The translations under genes and the position numbers were made by a program. From contig CM032128.1 in assembly GCA_018894105.1 (NCBI GenBank), positions 25,939,299 to 26,003,298 on the forward strand: DNA of 64,000 nt. The letters run 5' to 3'. Positions 38,031 through 50,341 of this stretch are shown here, piece by piece (position 1 is the first letter of the stretch; each line of letters starts with the position of its first letter). This DNA is from Jacaranda mimosifolia. Its lineage: Eukaryota; Streptophyta; Magnoliopsida; Lamiales; Bignoniaceae. The notes under the pieces are model-generated. The model saw only the letters and a list, made by a program, of their open reading frames with translations, made no database searches and was not told the origin of the DNA.

Positions 38031-40550
38031 AGTTTATAAATTATACAAAAAAAATTTTAATGATAAAATTTTAAAAAATAAATGAAAGAATTAAGGAAAT
38101 AAAAGTAGAATAGAATATTTAACTAAATACGCTTTTCAAATTAGATGTATATTTATACATACATATTTTGATATGATAAGTAAACAAATAATTTTTTTAA
38201 AATATAAAGTTTTTTTTATATGAATTCTTAATGATGTGGAAGTTATAGTTACGATTTCATGAAATTTGAGAGTTTTAAATGTTAGGTGTTTTTTGCTGTA
38301 GTAAATATGTAAACCTCTTTATACTTTATCTATAAAAATAATTTACATCATGTTATTATTTGATAACTAATTCAGTACATAGCTTGTAATATGTAATTTT
38401 TATAAACTAAAATATCTCTCAGTATTCTATATAACTCTGATATGTAAAATTTATTTATATATACAGTTGTTTTATTATTTTTAAAATTATCAAATAACAT
38501 ATAATATATATATGAATAAAATAATAAGTAAATTTTCAATATTCAATTCAAGATAAAATATTACTCTCTTATATATAAGTTTCTTCTATAAGTATGTACA
38601 TATGTACAGCTAATTAAATAGATACTTACTTTCAGTCAAACTTTTTTGATCTAACACCATTAATCCATATAAAAATATATTTTTTTGTGATTTATTATAA
38701 GCAAAAATATTAAAATAAAGTAGGCAATATAATTATAAATTTGTTTAACTAATATATATTTAAAAATATAAAAAATTATATTATTTGCTATTTAAGTAAT
38801 CATTTATCAAGTTTTTAAAAAATTTCAATTATGTCAACTATATATGTGTCGCATATAAAAGAACTTATTCCAAATAATTGAAAATGAGTTCTTTATTATG
38901 TTGCTAAAAAGGTAAAATGATTTAAATTAATAATATAAAAATAAAGTTAAGAGTTTATAGTTGTTGTAGGAAGTAACTTTCCATATTTGAAGTATTCTTC
39001 AAAATGAATTATTTGTTATAATCTATATCTATATATATATATATATAGTTTTATCTAAAAAAATTTTACATATCTAAAAAACATTATTATAAAAAATAAT
39101 TAACTTTTAAAGATTTTCATAAATCGAACTCTTACATATAAGTTAAATTATAATTATTCATTTCTCAAACTTCTAGCTCTTTGATAAAGATTATGAAATA
39201 TTATTAAATATATTTTAAATTTTGAATGAAAGAAAATTAGAGATAAGATACAATTAGATCGGTTAGAGATAATAATCAACAACTAATGAAATTTTTTTAT
39301 TTGAATTAAAATACTCAAAATTCTAATAATTTGCCATTTGGCCAAAATTGCACAATTAGAATCAATATTGAATCATTATGGGTCCCTCACCATTGTGCTA
39401 TACATAATAGTATAGATAGATTATACATATGTATACACAAGATCCTATAGCAATGCTAAAGTGGGTTTTTGGATGTAGGAACTAATAAGCTCCTATAAAA
39501 TATATCGGTGATAATTGTTAGATTTCGAGCTTATCTATATCATAATTGCATCTCTTGTTTCTCTTTTTTTATAGCAGAAAATAATGCAGGAAGAATAATG
39601 AGAAGGAGCAGGATGTCATGATATGGTAAGAATGCAATGCAAATCTCGATTTGATTAAAATGAGTTTCTTTTTCATAAAATTTTAAGTATATAATTAGTT
39701 GATTGAACAATCAAGTGTGTGTGTGTGTGTATATATATTATATTTATAATGCCAAATAAGTATTAATGTTAGTAACGGAACCTAAAATTAATGCAATGAT
39801 CTAGTGAATGAATGTAATTAAGTTATATTCTATTATCGCTTTTAAATGATCAATAGACTTAGAAATTTATTCATTAATATGTTGTGTGTATTTCTTTTAA
39901 TGATGAATGTTTTGGATTTGGATCCTATTAAATTTCTAGAAAAATAACAAATATATGATGATTTTGGTAGTATTCGAATTCAATTTTTTTTTCAGATATC
40001 TGATTTTTATCAGAATTTAGCTATGGTTATACCCATCACATATACTATAGGATCTTGGATTAGATTTCGATATGACATAATACTGTCATATTCGAATTTG
40101 GATCCAGCATAATCCAATTCGAATCCGATCCATTGACAATCCTATTTAAATGTAGAATACAGTTCTAGAAAATATAAGAAAATATAATTATGAAAATAAA
40201 AGAAAAGAATATGAATAACACGTACCCTTCACATTACCTTTTATGATCCTTGATCTGAGAGGTGCTCTTTTCTTACTAGGTAAGGACTTTTGAATTCAAT
40301 ATGGATTAGGTTTTCAATCTAAATAGCATTAAGTCATTTCTTATTTACATGTAGACCAATCAGAATTCGAAGACATTCTTTATACGGACTGTGAGTCAAC
40401 CTTGCGTGGCTTGCTCTTATAAAATCAGCTCGACCAAGTGATAGAACTAAAAGTTGGTCCTACTTATTGAGCAACAACCTCACAAAGATGAAAAAAAAAA
40501 GTAATAACCTATATCCACTCCATTGTTTTATGTTAATGCAGAGATAACAT

Positions 40551-41402
40551 TGTAAAATTTCGCCATATTTATATGTCAAAATTAAAAATTGAATAAGAAA
40601 ATTGAGTTTAAATTGAGAAATAATTTAAGGACATTTTAGTGGGTAGGATAAGTCTATCCAAATTGGATAAAAGGATATGGGTGTGTTAATAAAATAATTA
40701 TAGTTTATTTTGCCCCGATGGATACACCCATATAGAAAAATTAGCTCAAAAGCCAAAGCTATAACTTGAGCTCCTAACTCTTTAGTGGAGCAGTAACTCT
40801 TCATTAAAAGAGTAAGTTATGGAATTTTATCCTATGGTTGTGTCTTTAAAAGAAAGAATTATGATTCTGATGAAGAATAATATCTCGTCAACAAAATTGC
40901 ATTGCATAACTATAAATAAGAGTGACTAGAACCCAACCAAATATAATAAGACAATAAAAAAAACATACTAGCATTTGTTTGATCACTACACTAAGGACTT
41001 TCAACATCGCTATCCATTTCATAAAATAGTTTCAAGTCAATTTGATTCGCTATTTTGGTCAATTGGAGTGCTACCTTCGATCGGGAAGAGTCGTTGTATC
41101 TTGAGAGGCTGTTTTTCAATGACCTTCCACACCTTGGAGGGATAAATAAAGCCTTAAAGACATTGTTGGAGCAACAGGCCTTGGCTCAAGTTTTTCCATC
41201 ATTGCATTTAACACATTCAAGTAAGATTTCTTACTCCTTATTTTATTTGGTATTGTTATATGCAGGTGTAGTCTAAGAATTAAATTTTATGCTTTGCACA
41301 CCTAGAACATTTCATATGTTTTATATGTTAAACTAAATTTTATTCTTAAATTTCTAATTTTTGTGCACAAATACACACACACACCCTTATTATTTCCTAA
41401 CA
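40551..41402 (+). repeat. 5' LTR of the second copia element
   Basis: Begins TGTAAAATTTCGCCATATTT and ends TTTCCTAACA. Contains AACTATAAATAAGAGTG near 40908, a good TATA box. A 73-codon frame in the LTR (41055-41276) is discussed in findings. Confidence 0.9.
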
Positions 41403-42036
41403 ATTTTAAGGCTTTATTTTGTCATTGATACTTGTGTTAGAAATAGCATAGTGTACTGTTGCTGTAAAATTAATATTCTGATTACTGTATCTATGTTTAA
41501 AAGACTTTACACATGCTTTCTGATTTAGGAAAGGGGAACTAGTTTTGGATTGTAAAAGTTTTGCTCTGAAATTCGAATAATTCACCATTGTTAATTTTGT
41601 ACACGTGCCTAAACATTGTATGAGATTATGCAATTAATGCTACTATTTGTTCTTATGTTCGATTAGGTGGATAAATAATAATAGTTAAAAAGAAAAATGA
41701 GACATCAACTTGCCATTTTGAAAATTTCTAAGCAAAATTTAGACCTTGTTAAACATATTATGTCAAATTTATAAGTTGGTTTAGTTGAAGAAGTTATTAT
41801 ATTTATGGAACTAATAAGGAAAGTGTGCCTATGTTGTTAATAACTCTTCGCACTCCGAAATCCAATATTTATTGTTAAGATTCTTAGTTTACCAACTTAG
41901 GGAATTTTTGTCCAAATTATATGCTCTGTTGTACAAAAGAACCTTTTGTTTGGGAAGTTCTGTTTGATTATTTAATAAGGGTTCTATGTTTGATTTGTGA
42001 TTAAATTGTTGTTTTGTCATTTTAAAAATATTAATT

Positions 42037-45000
42037 ATGGCATCAAACATCGAGACAACGAAAGTTATGAATATTGAGTCCAACGTTAGTGGTGTTGGTG
42101 GTGGAGTTCAGAGCACTCCAGTTGTTCTTGCACCTATTATGGTGAGACAAATTGAGAAGCTCGTAAAATTCAATTGGCATGAGGAGATGAATATTGATAT
42201 CACTAAGGTGGTCAAACTACCCAATGAGAGAGGAGACATGAATTTGTCTATAATTATTTCAGAGGTAAACTTAACTGAAAATCCCAATGAATAGTGGGCG
42301 GACGCAGGGGCTACTCAACATGTATGTGTTGATAGAAGTATGTTTACAAGCTATAAGGAGGCTGAGGATGAAAACTTGTTCATGGAAAATTCCTCAAGCT
42401 CCAAGGTGCACGAAGTTGGCAAAGTAATATTGAAAATGACCTCCGGGAAAGAGTTGACTCTTAATAATGTGCTTCACGTGCCGAAGATTAGAAGGAATTT
42501 AGTCCGACAAGTTTGTACTTACTAAAAATGGAATATATGTTGGTAAAAGTTATTTGTGCGATGGTCTTTTTAAGATGAATATAATGGCCATCATACCAAA
42601 AAAAAGACCAAATGTTGATTATAATAATAAAATAAACTCTTCCTACTTGCTTGAGTTGTCTAATTAGGACATGTTAATTACAAGTCAATATCTAAACTTG
42701 TAAATATTGGCTTATTACGAAAATTAAATCTCGACTTAAAATCAAGATGTGAAATTTACATTGAGGCAAAAATGACAAAAATTCCTTTTAAGTCAATTGA
42801 GAGAAGTACTGAACTATTAGATTTAATTCACATTGATATATGTGATTTAAAAATGGTGCAATCTATATGTGGAAAGAAATATTTTATAACCTTTATTGAT
42901 GATTGCACTAGGTATTACTATATTTATTTACTTTCAAGAAAAGATGGGACTTTGGAAGTATTTAAACAATATAAAAGTGAGGTTGAGAATCAACTTGGGA
43001 GGAAAATAAAACTCTTCGAAGTGATAGAGGAGGGGAATATGTTTACTTGTTTGAGGAGTTTTGTGTAGAACATGGGATAATTCATGAAGTGACAGCTCCA
43101 TATGCACCTCAATCAAATGGCATTGCAGAGCGTAAAAATAGAACATTGAAAGAAATGATGAACGCCTTGTTAATAAATGCAAGAGCACCTCAAAACATGT
43201 GGGGAAATACATTGTTAATTGCAAATCACATACTTAATAAGTTACCTCATAAAAAACTTGAAAAGATACCTTATAAAGCCTGGAAAGGACGTTGGCCTTC
43301 CTACCAATATCTTCGAGTGTGAGGATGCCTAGCTAAGGTAGGAGGCCCACCTCCTAAAATGGTCAAGATATGACCTAAAACAGTTGACAGAATCTTTGTT
43401 GGGTATGCACAACATAATACAGCGTATAGATTCCACATACATAAATCTGATATAGATGATATTCATGTTAATACTATTATCGAGTCAAGGAATGCAAGTA
43501 ATTTCCTTGAGGATGTGTTTCCTTGGAAAAAGAAGAAAGACAAATCTCAATTAAAAAACCTCAAAAAGTTCAAGAATTGGACAAAGAGGATAACTAACTT
43601 AGACGTAGCAAGAAGGCTAGAATACCTAAGTCATTTGGACCCAATTTCTTAATTTACATGCTAGAAAGTGAACCATGAACTTTCACTGAGGCTGTGACAA
43701 TGCCAGAAGCTCTATTATGGAGAGAGGCGGCAAATAGCAAAATTCAGTCCATCATGCAAAACCACATATGGGAATTGGTGGATCTTCCTCCTGGAAATAA
43801 ACCCTTAGGGTGTAAATGGATTTTCAAGAGGAAAATAAAACCAGATGGTTCAATAGATAAATATAAGGAGGGATTAGTTGTCAAAGGATTTAGACAAAAG
43901 GAAGGTCTTGACTACTTTGACATTTATTCACCAGTGACTAGGATAACATCCATTAGGTTATTGATTGCATTTGCAGCTATCAATAATCTTGAGATTTATC
44001 AAATGGATGTTAAAACAACTTTTTTAAATGGTAATTTAGATGAGGAAATCTATATAGAACAACTAGAAGGGTTTGTTGTTTCAAGACAAGAGAAGAAGGT
44101 TTGTAAATTAGTGAAGTCATTATATAGCTTAAAACAAGCACCTAAGCAATGTCACGTAAAATTTGACCAAGTTATGTTTGCAAATGGCTTTAGGATCAAT
44201 GAGTGTGATAAATATGTGTACGTCAAAGGCACCGCTTCTGAGTACATCACTGTGTCTATACATAGACAATATGCTAATTATGGGAAGCAACAATGACGTA
44301 ATCAAAGAGATAAAAAAGCTATTGAGCAACAATTTTGATACTAAAGATATGCGGGTAACGGATATGATCTTTGGAATAAAAATTATTAAGACATCTCATG
44401 GGCTAGCGCTAACCAATCTCACTATATTGAGAAAGTGTCACAAAAATTCTTGAGTTAAGAAAATAGCCCAGTAAAAACTCCCATAGATATGAATCAATGG
44501 CTTACCAAAAATAAGGGTAAAGCATAAGCTCAATTGCAGTATGCTGGCATAATTGGGAGCCTCATGTATATTGTGAATTGCATGAGACCTGATATATCAT
44601 ATGTTGTTGGTAAGCTATACCAGCAATCCTGGTTAAGAGCATTGGACCGCTTTAATTAGAGTCTTAAGGTATTTGAAATATACCTTAAGTTATAGATTAC
44701 ATTATACAAGATATCTGGCTGTAATAGAAGGATACAATGATGTGAATTGGATATCAGACTCCAATGAGACCAAGTCCACAAGTAGATATGTGTTTACATT
44801 AGGAGAAGGGTCCATCTCGTGGAAATCCTCAAAATAAACCAGCATAGCTAGGTCAATTATGGAATTTGAGTTCATAGCGATAGACAAGGCATGTGAGGAA
44901 GCAGAATGGCTACACTATTTCTTGGAAGATATTCCTAATTAGCCTAAACCTGTGCCAACAATTTGTATTCATTGCAATAGTTAATCTGCGATTGGAAGGG

Positions 45001-45200
45001 CACAAAGTAGTATATATAACAGCAAGTCTAGACAAATACGTCATAGACATAATACCGTTAGAAATATGTTCTCTAATAGAATTATCTCTATTGACTATGA
45101 GAGGTCAAAAGATAATATTGTGGATCCACTAACCAAGGGCATAAATAGAGAATAAGTTGACAAATCGTTGAGGGAAATAAGACTTAAGCCTATAAAATAA
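42037..45200 (+). pseudogene. Ty1/copia polyprotein remnant (gag fragment, protease, integrase, RT, RNase H)
   Basis: Seen: a gag N-terminus MASNIETTKVMNIESNVSG (42037) passes within about 85 codons into the protease region [11 protein letters not shown] (42297 on), so most of gag, including the zinc knuckle, is missing. The protease active site reads D-A-G rather than D-S/T-G. Integrase has LLDLIHIDICDLK and FIDDCTRYYY, then after a frame change APYAPQSNGIAERKNRTLKE. RT starts near 43694 with NHIWELVDLPPGNKPLGCKW, DVKTTFLNGNLDEEIY and SLYSLKQAPKQCHVKFDQVM. After a frame change the catalytic box reads Y-I-D-N instead of Y-x-D-D (LCLYIDNMLI, about 44260). RNase H pieces follow ([20 protein letters not shown]) and DPLTKGINRE near 45125. 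Not functional. Confidence 0.9.
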
Positions 45201-45800
45201 TTGAGGCATAATAATGGAAACCCTACTTATGTGATCGAAGATCCCAAGAAATAGGTTTAAAGTGGAAAAACAAGTTGTTGTGGCTCGACGTGCAAGTACT
45301 GTGAGTGGCCAAAGCCTCATTCCCATTTCTATGATGAGAAGACAGTGCCACCTACAAAAGTGTGAGGTTAAGCATTGCTTTCGATGGCTTTTATATCTTG
45401 AACTTTCAAATGGGGGTGCAGCATGAACCTTTTAATAAGAATCCACCTATGTGAGTAAGGATTGGGCCGATCCTATGAGAATTTTACAGTTGAATTCTCA
45501 AAGAGTACTCATACATTCCAAGAGCTTCTCAGCGCTAAAATGAACACAACTATGCGAACTTAAATTGACTATTGAGTGGTATTGTGTGAAGTTTTATTGT
45601 CTTTGTATACATTAAAAGCTGAACAGTTCAAGACATTGCATTCACTGGTTGGCGAGTACATCTGATAGTTCTCACTAGCGAAGGCTAGAAGCCAAAAGCT
45701 ACCTCTCCTACTACGATATTGCTCAAGCTGAAACTCTTTCATGTGTGTTTGCATTCATATGCATGTTTGACGAGATAATTTTCTTATTCATGTGGAGGAT

Positions 45801-46653
45801 AGTAAAACTTTGGCATATCTATATGCCAAAATTAAATAATTAAATTAGAAAATTGAGTTTAAATTGAGAAATAATTTAAGGATATTTTAATGGGCAGAAT
45901 GAGTCTATCCACATTGGATAAAAGGATACAGGCCGTAACTAAAATAATTATAGTTTATTGTGCACCGATGAACACACCTATATAAAAAAGTTAGCTCAAA
46001 AGTTAGAGCTATGACCTGAGCTCCTAACTCTTTAGTGGAGCCATAACTCCTCATTAAAAGAGTAATTTATGTGATTTTATTTTATAGTTGTGTCCTTAAA
46101 AGAAAGAATTATGATTTTGATGAAGAATCATGGCTCGTCAACAAAATTGCATTTCATAACTATAAATAGGAGTGCCTAGAATCCAACCAAATATAACAAG
46201 ATAAGAAAAAAGCATACTAGCATTTGTTTGAGCACTACACTAAGCACTTTCAACATCACTATCCATTTCATAAAAGAGTTTCAAGTTAATTTGATTCGCT
46301 GTTCTGGACAATTGGAGTGCTGCCTTTGATCAGGAAGAGTCATTGTATCTTGGGAGGCTGTTTGTCGATGACCTTCCGCACCGTAGAGGGACAAATAAAG
46401 CCTTAAAGATACTGTTGAAGCAACAGACATCGGCTCAAGTTTTTCTATCATTGCATTTAGCACATTCAAGTAGGATTTCTTACTCTCTTATTTTATTTAG
46501 TATTGTTTTATGCAGGTGCATGCAGTCTAAGTATTAAATTTTTATGCTTTGCACACCTAGAACATTTCATATGTTTTATATGCTAAACTAAATTTGATTC
46601 TTAAATTTCTAATTTTTGTGCATCAGTATACACATACCTATTATTTCGTAACA
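45801..46653 (+). repeat. 3' LTR of the second copia element
   Basis: Begins AGTAAAACTTTGGCATATCT, with the initial T now A, and ends TTTCGTAACA. TATA-like CTATAAATAGGAGTG near 46159. Confidence 0.9.
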
Positions 46654-46725
46654 AACATTACGCATTATTTGCAATTTGACAGTAACTTTCTTTTGTTTTT
46701 TCTTTTTTATTGTTGTTCTTGCTAC

Positions 46726-46766
46726 TGTTGTTGTTGTTGTTGTTATTATTATTATTATTATTATTA
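46726..46766. repeat. (TTG)n(TTA)n microsatellite
   Basis: A trinucleotide run just outside the 3' end of the second copia element. Open frames here on both strands are artefacts of the repeat. Confidence 0.95.
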
Positions 46767-46859
46767 AGGGAGAATTGAAAATAACCCCTGTGATAATCGA
46801 AATAGATGTAAAATCCCATGTCAAAAAAAAATTACAAAATCGATCTTTTGTTTTCAAAA

Positions 46860-49306
46860 ACCATGCACACTGCTGCTTCTTGTTTATTGTCTATTTAACC
46901 TAATTTTAGTATATGAAGACTAAATTACCTTTAGTCTTTTCATGTATTTCCAATTCAAATTAAATTACATTTGATTATCACATATTTTTTATTTTTTATT
47001 TTTTCCTCATTTTTTATTTTTTATTATTTCTTATTTCCTTCTTCCTTCATCTATTTTATCCCAACTCACTATTGCCGCCACCATCACCACGAGGGTTTGG
47101 GCGTTAGTTTGGATGGTGGTGTAATGGAGATTCATATATATATATATATATATATATTCTACATATATGGTACTACATATATATATGAATGTAAAAAATT
47201 AATTATTATTTTTTTAAATACATGGTGACCATCATAATCGATCGAATCTGGCCAGATCTAAATGTTTGGGATAGAGGTTGGAGGAGGAGCGACTTGAGGA
47301 TTTGTGGAGAAGTTGATGGCTATATATAAAATATATATTGTATAAATATATATGTATTATATATGTGACGTTTTGCCATGGCCGCCGAGAGGCGATGGGG
47401 GTGGGCGACGGGTGCGGAAATTGAAGGGGAGAATAGTCGAAGAGTTAAACATAATATATAATATATTATAATATATACATATATTTATATATATATATAT
47501 ATATATATCTTTTATGCATGTATAGTAGCCTGTCATGGTAGCCGTGAGGAACGGGGGGGTGGGTGGGATTTACTGGTATATATATACTATGAACTAATTA
47601 TATATGTATTAATATGTATTTTATATATGTATATATAATTATAATATATTAAATATCATTTAATCTTGACCATTTATTTTTGTGAATGAATCTAACGGTT
47701 GATTAAATAAGAATATAATTATCTTTTTATACGTAAAACTCTTAAATACTTGCACACAGGGCGTGTGCGCTTCACCCCATGCCTCAAAAGTGTTTTTTGC
47801 ATAATTTTTTGAGAACAAAATGTGGGTTTTGTAAATAATTTTTTTGACAGAGAATTCTATGCCTATTTCATTTATCATAGGCGGTCATTTGCAATTCTTC
47901 CTTATTAATAATAAATAAAGATGAGTCAAGCAAACTCACAATATTTATTCCTTAAATTCTATGTTATCATATGATATAAAATTTCCATTAATAGCAATGG
48001 ATATTAGAACTAGAATGCATTATATGAATCTCAAACAAAATATAAAAATTATATTGAATCTTTGAATATAGATTATTGGTCTGGCTATTATATCATTGCC
48101 CATTTGCCCTCCCCCACAGGCCAAACGTCGCATTCGGGCTCACTATGAAAAGTTTCAAAGAGTTTTGTACCATTATTACAATTAGCTATAACTTTTAAGC
48201 ACAAATAAGTGGACTTGATCAATCGTATAATGACTAAATATTAAACAAAAACATACAACAAAGAGAAATATTAAGTGTGATCAGCATTGCTGAAATATTA
48301 ATCTCTATATTATGTATTGTTGAATCCGGTGATCTTGAGCTCCTTTAAATTATTATACCATCTTTATGAGATATTTATATATATAGTGGGATGTAAATTC
48401 TCAATCGAGATAATATTTATAATAAGATGTGAGATTCCTCCTTTGTCATGAATAAAATGATTTAGGGTCAGCTCCAAAGAAAATACTTTGGCTCTTTAAT
48501 AAATGATTCTCCATATGTTAAAATAAATATTAATGAGTAGATATTTATAAAAGATGAAAAAACAAATATAATTCCTATAGAAAAAGAATATGATTTTCTG
48601 TAATAAAATCTAATCTATGCTCTTGGGGTGATTTTTGATGGCCTTCAAAGGCCGCTTGTTTATTAAAATTATTTGGGTTCACAACTATTAGGTCTCTATG
48701 GATTTTGCCAAATAATTTCTACATTTTCTTTCATAGCCAATTCAATTAAGTAATTGTTTTATTTGGCATATTGATATTCTTTTGGCCATCCCTCCCCTGG
48801 ATTTTTATTTTATTATTATTCTCTGTGCAACAATGAAAATGTGATTGAATTAATAAAGTAAAATTATGAAAAAAAGTTGAATTAAAATAATATTTGAATG
48901 TAATAGTATTAAATATTTTAATATAATATTATTACTTAATTTCTTTACGTCTTATCAATTAAATTAAGTTAGAACAAAAGATTATTATTTGATTTAGTAT
49001 AGGTCTTACTATCTTGGAAAGAGAAAATTATTATTATTTAGTTAATTAGTTGACTATGTTAAAATAGAAAGGTATTATTAAATATAGGTGGGATCCATTA
49101 TATTAGGATGATGAAAAAGAATTATTATTTAATTAGTCAGTAAATTTTAATAGTGTGTATTTTACGTTTGAAATATTTTTTTTTTTGTTTACCCATACAT
49201 GCACATCAAGGTCTCGTTAGGGTTCAAACTTTAAATCTCACAATTATATATATAAGGGTGATGCCAATGGGCTAACTAGGGTTCGACAAATTTGAAGATG
49301 ATATAT
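46860..49306. other. Microsatellite-rich, AT-rich stretch without a gene
   Basis: Holds AT runs at about 47133-47157 and 47460-47508 and several shorter ones. Between them are small G-rich islands (GGAGGAGCGACTTGAGG; GGGGGGGTGGGTGGG near 47551). The dispersed repeat at 47930-48330 also lies here. No supported coding region. Confidence 0.6.
47930..48330. repeat. Dispersed repeat, copy of 37620-38030
   Basis: Same order and orientation of blocks as the partner. A C-rich middle (GCCCATTTGCCCTCCCCCAC, about 48098) is the best-kept landmark besides CATTGCTGAAATATTAATCT near 48284. Confidence 0.55.
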
Positions 49307-49311
49307 ATATG

Positions 49312-50063
49312 TGTTGATGGTTAAGCGGACACACACTATTTTTCGACCTGAGTGATGGTAATGAATTTAGTATGTGGGGCTTTTCGACCTAAAAGTGGTG
49401 GGGGTTGGAACCTGCAACCAAGTAGCAAATGTTAGGCTAGTCGAGAGGGTCCTCGGCTAAGACCCTCTGATGGTTAAGTCAGTTTCTGAATTGAATTACG
49501 AAATGAAAAATGAGCAGAGTAACGACTTGATTTAGAATAACAATCTTACCTTTTGGTTGAGAGAAGAGATTATTTATATTGTATGCTCTTTGGTGAAAAG
49601 ACGAGAATCGCCTTAACAAGCTCCCAGCAGGATTCCCATTGGTAGGGGCAGTCATGGTCATTTTGACCAGAGCCCATGATTTGCAACTATTTACTGTGCC
49701 AACTACTAAGCTCCACGGAGGGGGAGACCGTGCTGTCATTAAATACGGATGCGACAACATTAATGGCGGAGATGACATGCTATCATAGCATTAAATGTGG
49801 ATGGATGAGTGGTTGAAGTTCATTTAATGTGGCGGATGGGATGGTGTAGGCTGCATAATTAGTCGCTAAACACCTGAGTCCGCTAATTGGTCAGCTTATT
49901 CGACCTTGCTGGTCGAACAGTCATCTCGACCTTTTCGGTTGAATTTGGGCCTGACTAAATAAAGCCCAATGATACTAATATAACTCGACCTCCAGGTCGA
50001 AATTAAACTGGGCCTAATAAGTTTATTGGGCTTTCAAAGCCTGAATGGCTTAATCCCATATCA
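49312..50063 (-). repeat. 3' LTR of the gypsy element (left)
   Basis: On the plus strand it runs from TGTTGATGGTTAAGCGG to ATCCCATATCA. It contains repeated TCGACC/GGTCGA motifs, including the near-perfect palindrome TCGACCTCCAGGTCGA at 49985-50000. Confidence 0.92.
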
Positions 50064-50085
50064 TGAGTCCCCCCTCACTCCAAAG
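50064..50085 (-). other. Polypurine tract of the gypsy element
   Basis: On the minus strand TTTGGAGTGAGGGGGGACTC abuts the 3' LTR, the expected plus-strand primer position. Confidence 0.75.
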
Positions 50086-50298
50086 TCTAACCTAAGGGGA
50101 GTCAGAGTTTGGAGTAGGCCTGCGTAAATTTCGATAAGGAAGATACTAGCGGGAGGAGTGATTTTAAATCTTGACGAGAAAGGTATTGGCGGGACCCGTT
50201 ATTCGGCAATTACACGAAGATCAACATGGGAAAACTGGCGGTTACGCATTTATTAGCCGGTTGTTAGTTAGTTTAGCCAGTTAACATTCCCGCTTGCT

Positions 50299-50306
50299 TA
50301 TAAATA
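50299..50306 (+). promoter_or_regulatory. TATA box of the antisense gene
   Basis: TATAAATA lies 36 bases before the ATG at 50342 and about 235 bases inside the 3' LTR border, on the strand of the antisense gene. This suggests an internal promoter independent of the LTR. Confidence 0.55.
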
Positions 50307-50341
50307 GGAGGTTTTAACCATTCATTTTTACTTTTACCACA

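Larger units (their letters stand above)
34426..40545. other. AT-rich intergenic DNA without a gene
   Basis: No exon-like frame was found. Contents: dispersed repeat copies near 35960-36140 and 37620-38030 (listed separately); GT/AT microsatellites at about 36280-36306 and 39714-39738; an AT run near 39029-39048; and a stretch at 39960-40140 with repeated TTCGAAT/ATTCGAATCC motifs that may be a degraded DNA element. Confidence 0.6.
40551..46653 (+). mobile_element. Second Ty1/copia LTR retrotransposon, defective, gag mostly missing
   Basis: Seen: LTRs of about 852 bp at 40551-41402 and 45801-46653, the perfect target duplication AACAT (40546-40550 and 46654-46658), and a purine tract ATGTGGAGGAT just before the 3' LTR. 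Internal order is protease, integrase, RT, RNase H. A clear primer site was not recognised next to the 5' LTR. The LTRs differ at many sites, so the insertion is not recent. Confidence 0.95.

Noticed and set aside
46609..46903. Overlapping frames on both strands of 75-82 codons
   Set aside because: Produced by the TTG/TTA microsatellite.
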